From NCBI RefSeq assembly GCF_001547525.1, contig NZ_CM003768.1, positions 1,612,001 to 1,676,000 on the forward strand: 64,000 nt of DNA. Reading direction: 5' to 3'. The translations under genes were made by a program, and so were the position numbers. Within the stretch, counting starts at the first letter, position 1; every line of letters begins with the position of its first letter. The notes below the pieces were generated by a model that did not search any database, was not told the DNA's origin, and saw nothing but the letters and a program-made list of their open reading frames with translations. The DNA comes from Burkholderia anthina (GTDB lineage Bacteria; Pseudomonadota; Gammaproteobacteria; Burkholderiales; Burkholderiaceae). Below, in pieces: positions 9,100 through 17,119 of this stretch.

Positions 9100-10290
9100 C
9101 TACCGGGACGCCACCGCCGTCCACAGCTTCGCCAGATCCGCCGACCCGTCGTTACCCTTCACCGTGCGCAGCACCTGGACCGCACGCGCCTTCTGGCCGG
9201 CCACGTAGTACGCCTCGCCGAGCCGCAGCCGCGCGGCATCGGGATGCTCGAGTCCACCTTTCGCGATCACCTGCTCCATCATCGACAGCCCCTGCGCCGC
9301 ATGGCCCGCGAACACCAGGTTCATGCCGGCATCGATCGGCGCCACCGGGTTGGCGGCGTCCGCACCCGACTGCGCACGCGTGGCAGCCAGCGCCTGCAGC
9401 CGTTTCTCGCGCTCGGCCTGCGCATCCTTGCCGAGCACGCCGGACGCGAATCCCTGGTCGATCACCTGCCTGCCCTCGGCCGGCGTTCCCGCCACCAGCG
9501 CGAGCTGCGTCATCTCCATGTAGGCGTCGGCCGTCGTCAGCGAGCCCGTCGCCCTGCGCAACCGGTAGATGTCGAGGTCGAGCGACGACAGGTAACCGGG
9601 GCTGCCGCGAATGGCCGAGATCATGTCCTCCCAGTACGCGGGGCTCGGATGAAAAGCCACCAGCATGCCGAGCGCGTTGCGATAGGCAACGGCGTCCTTG
9701 CTCTTTTGCGCACAGGTCGCCAGCATCTGCAGCTGGCCCTCGTCCGGCGCGTGGCCGGCCTTCGCCTGTGCCTCCGTGCTCGCCTTCAACTGGCTCACGA
9801 CCTGGCCGCAATCGTTCGACAGGTAATACGACTGCGTGAGCAGCGTGCGCATGTCCGGGTCCGTGCCGCCCGCCTTCAGGTAGCGCTGCGCGACGCGGAT
9901 CGCCTGCGGATAGTTCTTCTGCTGGAAGTAGATTCCCGCGAGCGCCGCCGTCGTCCGCTGCTCGTCCGCGCCCGACAGGCGCCCCGAGTTGAGCACGGTT
10001 TCGTAGGCCTGCGCGGCCACGCCGGTATCGCCGGCCGCCATCGCCGCCGCGCCGCGCGTCGCTTCCACCATGTAGGTTTCGTACGGCGTGCGGTTGGGCA
10101 CGGCGGCCGCCTGCGCGATCTTGCCGAGCGCATCGCGATACTTGTGCGCGCGATACAGGTCCTGCGCCGCGGCCAGCGGCTTCGCTACGTCGGGCCGCAA
10201 CACGTCGGCCGCCCACGCCGGCCGGCCGAGCACGCAGGCCGCACCGAGCGCGGTCAGCGCCATCATCCGTTTCCATCGTCGCTGGTTCAT
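9100..10290 (-). CDS. Secreted tetratricopeptide-repeat protein, end of tonB operon
   Basis: Predicted exported helical-repeat protein, 396 aa. It has a signal peptide (MNQRRWKRMMALTALGAACVL, cleavage near PAWAAD) and then TPR-like helical pairs, for example AAQDLYRAHKYRDALGKIAQ, TALAGIYFQQKNYPQAIRVA and LRLGEAYYVAGQKARAVQVL. It starts 16 bp after the second exbD and shares the strand and spacing of the tonB-exbB-exbD-exbD operon. Its role is not known to me. TPR proteins often scaffold protein complexes, so it may act with the periplasmic side of the TonB complex; this is inference from position only. Confidence 0.82.
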   Translation of the reverse strand: MNQRRWKRMMALTALGAACVLGRPAWAADVLRPDVAKPLAAAQDLYRAHKYRDALGKIAQAAAVPNRTPYETYMVEATRGAAAMAAGDTGVAAQAYETVLNSGRLSGADEQRTTAALAGIYFQQKNYPQAIRVAQRYLKAGGTDPDMRTLLTQSYYLSNDCGQVVSQLKASTEAQAKAGHAPDEGQLQMLATCAQKSKDAVAYRNALGMLVAFHPSPAYWEDMISAIRGSPGYLSSLDLDIYRLRRATGSLTTADAYMEMTQLALVAGTPAEGRQVIDQGFASGVLGKDAQAEREKRLQALAATRAQSGADAANPVAPIDAGMNLVFAGHAAQGLSMMEQVIAKGGLEHPDAARLRLGEAYYVAGQKARAVQVLRTVKGNDGSADLAKLWTAVASR

Positions 10291-10306
10291 CGGTCCGCCT
10301 GTCCCG

Positions 10307-10738
10307 TCATTGCATGAACTGCTCGTTTCCGATCAGGCCGATCTTCGTCGCGCCCACGCGCTGCGCGGACGCCAGTACAGCCGCCACGTCCTTGTACGGC
10401 GCCAGCTTGTTCGCCCGCAGATGGATCTCCGCCTGCACGGGCTCGTGCGCGACCGCCGTCAGCTTCGCCTCGAGTGCCGCGCGGTCCGGCACCGGTGCGC
10501 CGTTCCACGTCGTCGTACCGTCGAAGTCGATGTCGATCTGCACCACTTCCGGCGGTGCGGCGGGCGGCGGCGGGTTGCCCACCGGCAGGTCCATCTTCAC
10601 CGAATGCATCTGGATCGGGATCGTGATGATCAGCATGATCAGCAGCACCAGCATCACGTCGATCAGCGGCGTGGTGTTGATGTCGACCATCACGTCCGGC
10701 TCGCCGCCGCTCCCGCCCGAAGGCACGTTCATTCCCAT
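10307..10738 (-). CDS. exbD: ExbD-type biopolymer transport protein (second copy)
   Basis: Single-pass inner-membrane component of the TonB energy-transducing complex, 143 aa. The ATG at 10738 is chosen because AGGAG sits upstream and an earlier in-frame ATG (10810) would add an unrelated leader. The N-terminal cytoplasmic tail leads into the membrane segment (DVMLVLLIMLIITIPIQMHS, about residues 26-45). The conserved membrane Asp is in PLIDVMLVLL. The periplasmic domain follows. It differs clearly from the neighbouring exbD, as in Xanthomonas-type TonB loci with two ExbDs. Spacing to the first exbD is 78 bp. Confidence 0.93.
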   Translation of the reverse strand: MGMNVPSGGSGGEPDVMVDINTTPLIDVMLVLLIMLIITIPIQMHSVKMDLPVGNPPPPAAPPEVVQIDIDFDGTTTWNGAPVPDRAALEAKLTAVAHEPVQAEIHLRANKLAPYKDVAAVLASAQRVGATKIGLIGNEQFMQ

Positions 10739-10816
10739 CGTCTGCTCCTGTCGATGCCTGATCTGATCCCATGCGTCGTCAATCGGAATCGGCGCGTATG
10801 CCGTTCCCATGCAAGG

Positions 10817-11239
10817 CTAACCACCCCGCGCCGGCGGTTCCGTAATGAACGACACCTTCGCGATACCCGCTCGCTCGCACATCGTGACGACCCGGCCGAT
10901 GAACTCGTAGCGCGTGTTCTGGTCGCCCCGTACGTGCACGCTCGGCTGCGGCTGCTGCTGCGACACACCCTTCAGCTTCGCGAGCAACGCCGACGCATCC
11001 ACCCGTTGTTCGCCCCAGAAGAAATCGCCGTCGCGATTCACCGCGATCTCGACGCTCTTCGGCGTGGTCTGCAGCGGCTGTACGACCTCCTTCGGCAACT
11101 GCAGCTGGATCGTGTGCGTGACGACCGGAATCGTGATCAGGAAGATGATCAGCAACACCAGCATCACGTCGACGAGCGGCGTCGTGTTGATGTTCGCGAT
11201 CACCTCGTCGCTTTCGTCCTGCCCGACGTTCATGCCCAT
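10817..11239 (-). CDS. exbD: ExbD-type biopolymer transport protein (first copy)
   Basis: First of two ExbD proteins in this TonB operon, 140 aa. The cytoplasmic tail (MGMNVGQDESDEVIANINTT) is followed by the conserved Asp and membrane helix PLVDVMLVLLIIFLITIPVV, and then the periplasmic domain with VHVRGDQNTRYEFIGRVVTM, which is typical of ExbD. It begins 20 bp after exbB. With ExbB it would form the proton channel that energises TonB. The two ExbDs share the N-terminal MGMNV start and the TPL(I/V)DVMLVLLI core, so they are paralogues. Confidence 0.94.
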   Translation of the reverse strand: MGMNVGQDESDEVIANINTTPLVDVMLVLLIIFLITIPVVTHTIQLQLPKEVVQPLQTTPKSVEIAVNRDGDFFWGEQRVDASALLAKLKGVSQQQPQPSVHVRGDQNTRYEFIGRVVTMCERAGIAKVSFITEPPARGG

Positions 11240-11259
11240 CGCGCGCCTCCGTCAGCCGG

Positions 11260-12165
11260 TCAGTTCACGAGCGACGCGGCAGGCGACGGCGCGCGCACGG
11301 CACGCTTGCTGCCGGCCAGCAGCACGGTATGCAGCTGGGCGCCGAAGTTGCGGACCCGTTCCATCACCGACTTGTTGCGCCGGACGAGGAAGTTGTAGCC
11401 AAGTACGGCAGGCACCGCGACCGCCAGACCGATCGCCGTCATGATCAGCGCCTCGCCCACCGGGCCCGCGACCTTGTCGATCGACGCCTGGCCCGCGATC
11501 CCGATCGCCGTCAGCGCGTGATAGATCCCCCAGACCGTGCCGAACAGCCCGACGAACGGCGCGGTCGAACCGACCGTCGCCAGGAACGCGAGCCCGTCCT
11601 GCAGGCGGTTCGACACGTTCGTGATCGAGCGCTCGACGGACACGTCGATCCACGTGTTGCGGTCCACGGCTTCGAGCAGGGCCTCGTCGTGATGCTCGCC
11701 CGCCTCGATCGCCGTTTCGGCGATGAAGCGGAACGGCGACGCCTCGTCGAGCAGCTTCGCGCCCTCGGCCAGCGACGGCGCGCTCCAGAGCTGCGCGTCC
11801 GCGATTTTCGCGCGGCGGTTTGCGCGCAATTGCTCGACGAACTTCGTGATCATGATGTACCAGCTGCCCATCGACATGATCACGAGCAGGATCAGCACGA
11901 AGCGCGCGACGAAGTCGCCGTTCTTCCAGAGCGCGCCGAGCCCGTACGGATTCTCGACCGCTTCGGTCGTAGCAGGCGACGGCGGCGGGGCCGGCTCGGC
12001 CGCGGAAGGCGCCTGCGTGGGCGCCGCGGCCTGTTGCGACGCGTCGGATGCCGCCGCGGATCCGCTCGCCTGCGCGTAGGCGGGCTGCGGTGCAACGAGT
12101 CCGTCGATTGCAGCGACGGACATCAACAGGCTTGCCGCCAGCGCGGCCAGAGAACGCTTCGTCAT
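11260..12165 (-). CDS. exbB: ExbB/MotA/TolQ-type proton channel protein
   Basis: Inner-membrane channel subunit of the TonB complex, 301 aa. The start is the ATG at 12165, which has GGAG eight bases upstream. It has an N-terminal cleavable signal-like segment (MTKRSLAALAASLLMSVAAI, then an AYAQ site) and an Ala/Pro-rich linker, an extended form seen in some proteobacterial ExbBs. Three membrane segments follow: about VARFVLILLVIMSMGSWYIM, LAFLATVGSTAPFVGLFGTV and ALIMTAIGLAVAVPAVLGYN, the last two carrying the conserved channel pattern. It lies between tonB and exbD, 86 bp after tonB. Confidence 0.94.
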   Translation of the reverse strand: MTKRSLAALAASLLMSVAAIDGLVAPQPAYAQASGSAAASDASQQAAAPTQAPSAAEPAPPPSPATTEAVENPYGLGALWKNGDFVARFVLILLVIMSMGSWYIMITKFVEQLRANRRAKIADAQLWSAPSLAEGAKLLDEASPFRFIAETAIEAGEHHDEALLEAVDRNTWIDVSVERSITNVSNRLQDGLAFLATVGSTAPFVGLFGTVWGIYHALTAIGIAGQASIDKVAGPVGEALIMTAIGLAVAVPAVLGYNFLVRRNKSVMERVRNFGAQLHTVLLAGSKRAVRAPSPAASLVN

Positions 12166-12251
12166 ACCCCACTCCAATTCTTTCGTTGAACTTACGATTA
12201 AGGTTCGAGCCGGTTTTCACCGGTCCGGCTCCCGCCGGACCGCCCACTGCA

Positions 12252-12953
12252 TCAATTCAGGTTGAACGAGAACGGCACCTGCACCCGTACCGCCTGGCCT
12301 TGCGCCACGCATTTGAACCGCTTCACGGTGTTGTACGCCGCACGATCGAGCACGGGGTCGGCCGACTGGGCCACGCGTTCGTTCGTGATGTTCCCTTCCG
12401 CATCCACGACGAACTCGATCGTCACGTCACCCGTGATGTTGTTTTCCTGCGCTTCCTTCGGGTACTGCATCGACGCGCGAATCGTGTCCGAATTCGGGCA
12501 GACGACACCTACTTCGTGACTGACCGGTTTGGCGGCCGGCGCGGGCGGTGCGATGACCGGCGCCTGCACGGCCGGTGCGGATGGCACCGGTGCCGACTGG
12601 TGCGTGATCGTCGCCTGCGGCGGCGCCTGCACCGGTACTTCCGGCGGCGGCACGAACGGCGGCGGCGGGGGCGCGAACTTCGGCGGCGGAAGCTTGACGA
12701 CCGGCATCGGCGGGGGCGGCGGCGGCTTCACCGGCTCGATGATGCGGGTTTCGATCGGATGCTGGATCACCTGCACGACTTTCGTCGCGAGGCCGTTGAG
12801 CAACGCGTAGATCAGCACTGCATGCAACAGGAGGACGACTGCGACGCCGCCGAAACGGCGCACCGGATTCTGCTGCTTCTTGCCGAATTCCCGCGGACGG
12901 CCGAGCGTGGCCAGTCCGCTGTTCGAAGCAACCAGATGCTCTTCGACTTTCAT
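12252..12953 (-). CDS. tonB: TonB energy-transducing protein
   Basis: Periplasm-spanning protein that couples the ExbB/ExbD proton motor to outer-membrane receptors; 233 aa. The start is set at the ATG at 12953. A longer frame to 13070 exists, but its leader is unlike TonB. Order: cytoplasmic tail, membrane anchor (VAVVLLLHAVLIYALL, about residues 34-49), a proline-rich spacer with several runs of four to six prolines (residues about 70-120), and the C-terminal TonB domain. That domain has CPNSDTIRASMQYPKEAQEN, GDVTIEFVVDAEGNI and a YNTVKRFKC end. It is the first gene of the operon with exbB, two exbDs and a TPR gene. The obvious client is the receptor at 5190-8015. Confidence 0.93.
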   Translation of the reverse strand: MKVEEHLVASNSGLATLGRPREFGKKQQNPVRRFGGVAVVLLLHAVLIYALLNGLATKVVQVIQHPIETRIIEPVKPPPPPPMPVVKLPPPKFAPPPPPFVPPPEVPVQAPPQATITHQSAPVPSAPAVQAPVIAPPAPAAKPVSHEVGVVCPNSDTIRASMQYPKEAQENNITGDVTIEFVVDAEGNITNERVAQSADPVLDRAAYNTVKRFKCVAQGQAVRVQVPFSFNLN

Positions 12954-13296
12954 GCCCACTATCCATCCCCCCAAGCGAATTGCCCAGTTTCGCGATGATG
13001 GCCGGCGCCGGAACCGGGTCGGTTCCGCCTCCGCCTCAACCCGAAATTTCATTTTCAATGCAATTAGCAATCCGAATCGAAAGCATCGATTTCGGATCCG
13101 AATTCATTCAATTTCAAGGAATCGTTTCAACCACCACGGGATATCCGCCCTATCCGGCGTCCGCCCCGCACCAGCGCGTTCAGGCAATTGTCAGCTTCGT
13201 CGGCGCAGGCACGTTCTCGTATGACGATTGAATCTTCGTTACACGCCGACGTCAGCCAGGCCGTTCGTCTTGGCTGCAGAAGATAGCAAGGAAAAA

Positions 13297-13329
13297 ATTT
13301 GGGCGTCAAACTTTATTTGATACCCAAAT
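13297..13329. repeat. Nested inverted repeat upstream of tonB
   Basis: ATTTGGG (13297-13303) pairs with CCCAAAT (13323-13329). Inside it TCAAA (13306-13310) pairs with TTTGA (13316-13320), with only a 2x2 mismatch between the two stems. Immediately after, AAAGTTTG at 13332-13339 is the inverted copy of CAAACTTT at 13307-13314. This could be an operator for a dimeric regulator or a cruciform-prone site; no T run follows, so it is not a standard terminator. Confidence 0.55.
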
Positions 13330-13417
13330 ACAAAGTTTGGAGGCCTTACTCGAATAACAAGTTAGTAAGCTTCAACAAACATTTTCCATTAATTCGGTAA
13401 TTATTTTGTAGGCTATC

Positions 13418-13473
13418 GCACTAATTCAGTGCCTCTCATAAATAATCACCGATTTAGTGCGGCGCACTGAATT
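13418..13473. repeat. Interlaced inverted repeats (AATTCAGTGC / GCACTGAATT)
   Basis: A perfect 10-bp inverted repeat, AATTCAGTGC (13423-13432) against GCACTGAATT (13464-13473). Each arm also takes part in its own smaller palindrome: GCACT-aattc-AGTGC (13418-13432) and AGTGC-ggc-GCACT (13456-13468). The set gives four AGTGC half-sites in 56 bp and looks like a regulator-binding array. The regulator is unknown. Confidence 0.55.
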
Positions 13474-13811
13474 GGCGCGTCTGGAATGAGCGCCGCCGGA
13501 TGCGTCTGGTTGTCTCATGCAAGGATGGAAGCCGATTGACCGTTGTCACGCGGAGCCAGGGCCCGTTGACGCGATGTTCCGAGGAGTCGCCCGCCGCTTA
13601 TTTGAAAAGGATTCCAAACGAAAATAAGCAAACCTTCCTACCGGCCTGGTTTAAATAATCGTCTGCACAACGAATATTTTTTACGAAACCGGATACCGCT
13701 GCGCCAGCGTGAATTCGTTGCCGCCCCTCTGCGTGCACGGGCATCTCCACTTCACCGAGTCCGGTGGGAAAAATGCCCGCGCATGCGTCATCGATGCACG
13801 GCCGGCATCGC

Positions 13812-14300
13812 TCAGGACAGCATCATCCCCTGCATACGATGCGAGAAATGCGCGCGCTCGGCCGTCTCCATCAGCGCCAGGAATTCGTCCTGCATCATGT
13901 GGATCAGCGCTTCGTGGTCGCCGGCCTCGAAATAGACTTCCGGCTGCTGCGCGAGGTGTTCCTCGAGGAACGTCTTCATCCCGTACGCCATGCACACGGG
14001 CGGCAGCGCGCCCATGTCGCAATCCTTGAAGAGGTCGCGCAATTCGACCTCCCGGGCGAGCACGAGATGGCGTCCCGTCTTCACCCAGAGATCCGACAGA
14101 CGCACGGCGTGCGTCGTCGGCAACACGGCGGCGACGTAGCCCTCGGCGTCCTCGAGGAGCACCGTTTTCGCGAGACGATCGCCGGGAATGTGCGCGGCGG
14201 CGGCCGTCTCCATGCTCGTATGGCTATAGGGGTGGTACACGACTTCGTACCGCGATGACTTCTGGCGCAGGCAATCCTGCAGGGTGGCTGAGACCGGCAT
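13812..14300 (-). CDS. YbaK/ProRS-associated domain deacylase-like protein
   Basis: Member of the YbaK/aminoacyl-tRNA synthetase-associated domain family, 162 aa, close to full domain length. Known relatives hydrolyse mischarged aminoacyl-tRNAs in the cytoplasm. Family features are visible: YEVVYHPYSHTSMETAAAAH near residues 18-37, LAKTVLLEDAEGYVAAVLP with the conserved Lys, a GALPPVCMAYGMKTFLEEHL segment (the G-x-x-P-P-x-G-like loop) and VYFEAGDHEALIHM. It is divergent from yciI across a 447-bp gap. The substrate cannot be told from the sequence. Confidence 0.85.
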   Translation of the reverse strand: MPVSATLQDCLRQKSSRYEVVYHPYSHTSMETAAAAHIPGDRLAKTVLLEDAEGYVAAVLPTTHAVRLSDLWVKTGRHLVLAREVELRDLFKDCDMGALPPVCMAYGMKTFLEEHLAQQPEVYFEAGDHEALIHMMQDEFLALMETAERAHFSHRMQGMMLS

Positions 14301-14747
14301 GGCACACCTCGTCTGGGCGAATCGGGCGAACGGCGTTCGCTCCGGATTCGTTCAGCATAGGTCGCATTCCGGCCCAATGGAAACACCCCTCGCACGCCCC
14401 CCGCCCCGGGCCGGCGCCTATCGTTTTCACCCGCTCCCCTGCGTTCGCCGGCATGCGAAATCCGGACCCGGCATAGGCCGGCGGCCCCTCGTTTCCTGTA
14501 GACGAATTCCACGCGGATCGGCCGTGGACGCGAAGCGCCCGGCAATTCGCCGATGTTTGGAAGCTCGACCGTTAGTTGCGTTTTTGAGGAAGCCAGCGGG
14601 ATATCGGCCGGGATGCGCGGGTCATGAAGCGCGCCCGGCCAATGCCCGCCATCGCGCCGGCAAACCACGCCGCCAAGGGCGTTCCCGCTGCCCTATACTG
14701 ACCTGGCCGCCCACTATCCGAGGCGGAAACCGATTCCTGGAGCGATC
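14301..14747. other. Divergent intergenic region between ybaK-like gene and yciI
   Basis: 447 bp with no supported gene, GC-rich throughout. It must carry the promoters of the two divergent neighbours, but I see no clear -35/-10 pair. Open frames here are antisense or very GC-rich and lack ribosome sites. Confidence 0.5.
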
Positions 14748-15041
14748 ATGCATTACCAGTTGATCTACGAACTCGTCGACGACTACCTGTCGCGCCGCGA
14801 ACCGCTTCGTGCGGAGCATCTCGCGCTCGCGCAGGCCGCGACCGAGCGCGGCGAACTCGTGCTCGCCGGTGCGCTGGCCGACCCGGCCGACCAGGCCGTG
14901 CTCGTGTTCGAAGGCGATTCGCCGGAAGCGGCCGAATCGTTCGCGCGCGCCGATCCGTACGTGCAGAACGGCCTCGTGAAATCGTGGCGCGTGCGACCGT
15001 GGCGCGTCGTGGTCGGCAAGCACGCGCCGCGTCCGGCGTGA
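14748..15041 (+). CDS. YciI-family protein
   Basis: Small cytoplasmic protein of the YciI/YCII (dimeric alpha-beta, ferredoxin-like) fold, 97 aa as expected for the family. Visible features are YELVDDYLSRREPLRAEHLA with the conserved Arg-x-x-His region, GELVLAGALADPADQAVLVF, and the SPEAAESFARADPYVQNGLV segment where the family has its conserved Asp-Pro. The biochemical role of most YciI proteins is unknown. Its stop lies 8 bp from the convergent corA stop. Confidence 0.9.
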   Translation: MHYQLIYELVDDYLSRREPLRAEHLALAQAATERGELVLAGALADPADQAVLVFEGDSPEAAESFARADPYVQNGLVKSWRVRPWRVVVGKHAPRPA

Positions 15042-15048
15042 CGCCGCC

Positions 15049-16035
15049 CTACAGCCACCCTGCCCGCTTGAAACGCCACCACAGCGCGAGGTCGGCGGCG
15101 GCCATCACCGCGATGCAGCCGTAGAACCCGTATTTCAGGTGCAGTTCGGGCATGTTCGCGAAGTTCATCCCGTAGATGCCGGCGATCATCGTCGGTATCG
15201 CGAACAGCGCGGCGAACGAGCCGAGCCGCTTGGTCACCTCGTTCTCCGCGAGCGAGATCATTCCGAGGTTGACCTGGATCGCCGTGACGACCATCTCGCG
15301 CCGCCCTTCGATCGTTTTCACGATCCGCTGCAAATGGTCGTACACATCGCGGAAGTAGGCCGCCATCCCGCTGCAGACTTGCGGAACACGCCCGCCGGTG
15401 AGCTTCGCGAGCGGCTCCATCAGCGGCGCCGTGTGCTGGTACAGCAGCACGAGCCGGCGTTTCAGCGAATAGAGATCCTCGATGATCGCGCGCGACGACG
15501 CCGGCGTGGCCTTCGCGAAAATGCGGTCCTCGAGTTCCTCGAGTTCGGTGCCGAGCGTTTCGAGAATCGGGAAATACCGGTCGACGACCTGGTCCATCAA
15601 CGCGTAGAACACGAACGCCGACCCCTCCCGCAGCAGATGCGGCTCCCGCTCGCAACGCTTGCGCACGTCGCGGAAATCGTGCTCGGTATGGTTACGGATC
15701 GACAGCACGTAATTCGGGCCGACGAACACGTTCAATTCGCCGACCTTGAATTCGCCGTCCTCGTCGAGTTCGACCGTATGCAGCACCGCGAACAGCGAAT
15801 CGCCGTATTCCTCGATCTTCGGCCGCTGATGGCCCTTGCGCGCATCCTCGAGCGCCAGCTCGTGCAACCCGAATTCCTCGCCCATCAGGTCGATTTCCTC
15901 GGGCGTCGGATCCTTCAGCGCGACCCAGACGAAGCATTCGGGCTTCGACACGTAATCGCTGATGGCATCGATGTCGATATCGGCCAGCTTGCGGCCGTCC
16001 TGGTAAGCAGCACAGTTGATCAGCATGTTGTTCAC
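15049..16035 (-). CDS. corA: CorA-family magnesium/divalent cation transporter
   Basis: Pentameric inner-membrane channel for Mg2+ (possibly Co2+/Ni2+), 328 aa. A large N-terminal cytoplasmic domain (TEHDFRDVRKRCEREPHLLR and FVFYALMDQVVDRYFPILE are typical) leads to two C-terminal membrane helices. The signature GMN is at residues 289-291, in YGMNFANMPE, at the mouth of the pore, followed by a second helix and a basic tail. The listed start is a GTG at 16035; an ATG three codons later (16026) is equally possible and neither has a strong ribosome site. It is divergent from cydX. Confidence 0.94.
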   Translation of the reverse strand: MNNMLINCAAYQDGRKLADIDIDAISDYVSKPECFVWVALKDPTPEEIDLMGEEFGLHELALEDARKGHQRPKIEEYGDSLFAVLHTVELDEDGEFKVGELNVFVGPNYVLSIRNHTEHDFRDVRKRCEREPHLLREGSAFVFYALMDQVVDRYFPILETLGTELEELEDRIFAKATPASSRAIIEDLYSLKRRLVLLYQHTAPLMEPLAKLTGGRVPQVCSGMAAYFRDVYDHLQRIVKTIEGRREMVVTAIQVNLGMISLAENEVTKRLGSFAALFAIPTMIAGIYGMNFANMPELHLKYGFYGCIAVMAAADLALWWRFKRAGWL

Positions 16036-16226
16036 GATATTGCGGTTTGCGCATCAGTTTACCGGTTTGCTGCACGGACGGGCCGGCTTGCGCGGCACGC
16101 CGATATTGGTCATGATCGGGCTGCGTGCACCGCAGCACGCGCCCCGGGCGCTTCGACAGCCCTCGCCGGGCCTGCATTGCGCACTGCACAACGGCCGCGC
16201 GGCCCAACCGTCAAGGAGACAGACCT

Positions 16227-16373
16227 ATGTGGTATTTCTCGTGGATACTCGGCATCGGCGTGGCGCTCGGCTTCGGCATCATCAACGCGATGTGGCTGGA
16301 AGCGGAAGTGTTCTCGCGCGGCGACAAGCGCGGCGACACGTCGGGCCAGCGGTCGGGGAGCCGGCATTCGTGA
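16227..16373 (+). CDS. cydX: CydX/YbgT-type cytochrome bd oxidase small subunit, away from cydAB
   Basis: Single-helix protein of 48 aa matching the CydX (YbgT) family. The start MWYFSWILG and the GIINAMWLEAE region are the diagnostic residues; in E. coli the equivalent peptide stabilises the haem groups of cytochrome bd-I. The ATG at 16227 has AAGGAGA seven bases upstream. The C-terminal tail (SRGDKRGDTSGQRSGSRHS) is hydrophilic and longer than in E. coli. cydA and cydB are not in this window, which is unusual because cydX normally follows cydB. Its stop overlaps the next gene's GTG start (GTGA at 16370-16373). Confidence 0.88.
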   Translation: MWYFSWILGIGVALGFGIINAMWLEAEVFSRGDKRGDTSGQRSGSRHS

Positions 16374-16987
16374 CGCACCTGGTGTTCTTCTGCGGTCACG
16401 CCGGCACCGGCAAGACCACGCTTGCGAAGCGGCTCATCGGGCCGCTGATGCGCGCGACCGGCCAGGCGTTCTGCCTGCTCGACAAGGACACGCTGTACGG
16501 TCGCTACAGCGCGGCCGCGATGGGGGCGCTCACGGACGATCCGAACGACCGCGACAGCCCGCTCTACCTGAAGCACCTTCGCGATGCCGAATACCAGGGC
16601 CTGCTCGACACGGCCCGTGAAAATCTCGCGCTCGGCATCGGCGCGCTCGTCGTCGGCCCGCTGTCGCGCGAAGTGCGCGACCGGCGCATCCTCGATCGCG
16701 CGTGGCTCGGCATCGCGCCGGACGTCACGCTGACGGTCGTGTGGGTCCATACGTCGGAAGACGTCGCGCACCAGCGGATCGTCGCGCGTGCAAACCCGAA
16801 CGATGCGTACAAGCTCGCGCACTGGGACGAATACCGGCAGCGCCGCTTCGTGCCCACCGGCCGCGAATGCGACGGCATCGTGATGTTCGACAACACCGCG
16901 CCGTCCGACGCGGACATCGACGCGCTGCTGTACCGCATCGTGCCGCCGCCGCAACCGGCGACGATGGTCCCGCCGCTGCCGGCCTGA
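16370..16987 (+). CDS. P-loop ATPase/kinase coupled to cydX
   Basis: Small P-loop NTPase of the AAA_33/shikimate-kinase-like type, 205 aa. Walker A GHAGTGKTT is at residues 9-17, immediately after the first strand. A second conserved area is LLDKDTLYGRYSAAAM, where kinases of this class carry a catalytic Asp. Later come TVVWVHTSEDVAHQRIVARA and a C-terminal Pro-rich tail. It starts with GTG at 16370 and overlaps the cydX stop, implying translational coupling. The substrate is unknown, and I cannot say whether it works with cytochrome bd. Confidence 0.82.
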   Translation: MTHLVFFCGHAGTGKTTLAKRLIGPLMRATGQAFCLLDKDTLYGRYSAAAMGALTDDPNDRDSPLYLKHLRDAEYQGLLDTARENLALGIGALVVGPLSREVRDRRILDRAWLGIAPDVTLTVVWVHTSEDVAHQRIVARANPNDAYKLAHWDEYRQRRFVPTGRECDGIVMFDNTAPSDADIDALLYRIVPPPQPATMVPPLPA

Positions 16988-17019
16988 TCGCGCGCCCCGG
17001 CGCCCTTCCTCTTCTCGCC

Positions 17020-17058
17020 CAAAAAACAACGCCGGAAGCGCTGCTGCGCTCCCGGCGT
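17020..17058 (-). terminator. Rho-independent terminator after the saccharopine-dehydrogenase-like gene
   Basis: Stem ACGCCGG-A-AGCGC (17029-17041) against GCGCT-C-CCGGCGT (17046-17058), 12 of 13 pairs, loop TGCT. On the minus strand it runs into TTGTTTTTT (plus-strand A run 17021-17026). It lies 62 bp past the stop of the minus-strand gene at 17120 and 33 bp past the convergent kinase gene. Confidence 0.8.
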
Positions 17059-17119
17059 CGTACGGCCCTCGTGCCAGTGTCTGGCGAATCGTCTAGTAAC
17101 TACTGTGTGGCAACCTCGG

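Larger units (their letters stand above)
12954..13811. other. Gene-free AT-rich region upstream of tonB
   Basis: No supported gene in 858 bp. Base composition from about 13200 to 13680 is clearly more AT-rich than the surrounding genome. It holds the presumed tonB promoter and several inverted repeats, listed separately. A plus-strand open frame at 12980-13231 starts with TTG, has no ribosome site and uses AT-rich codons, so it is not called. Confidence 0.6.

Noticed and set aside
12980..13231. 83-residue plus-strand frame in the AT-rich gap, with some protein-like segments
   Set aside because: Starts with TTG, has no ribosome site, codons unlike the genome and no recognised domain. It may be a remnant, but support is too weak.
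13380..13420. Possible Fur box near the tonB promoter
   Set aside because: The AT-rich sequence fits the Fur consensus no better than chance, and no 19-bp palindrome of the right form is present.
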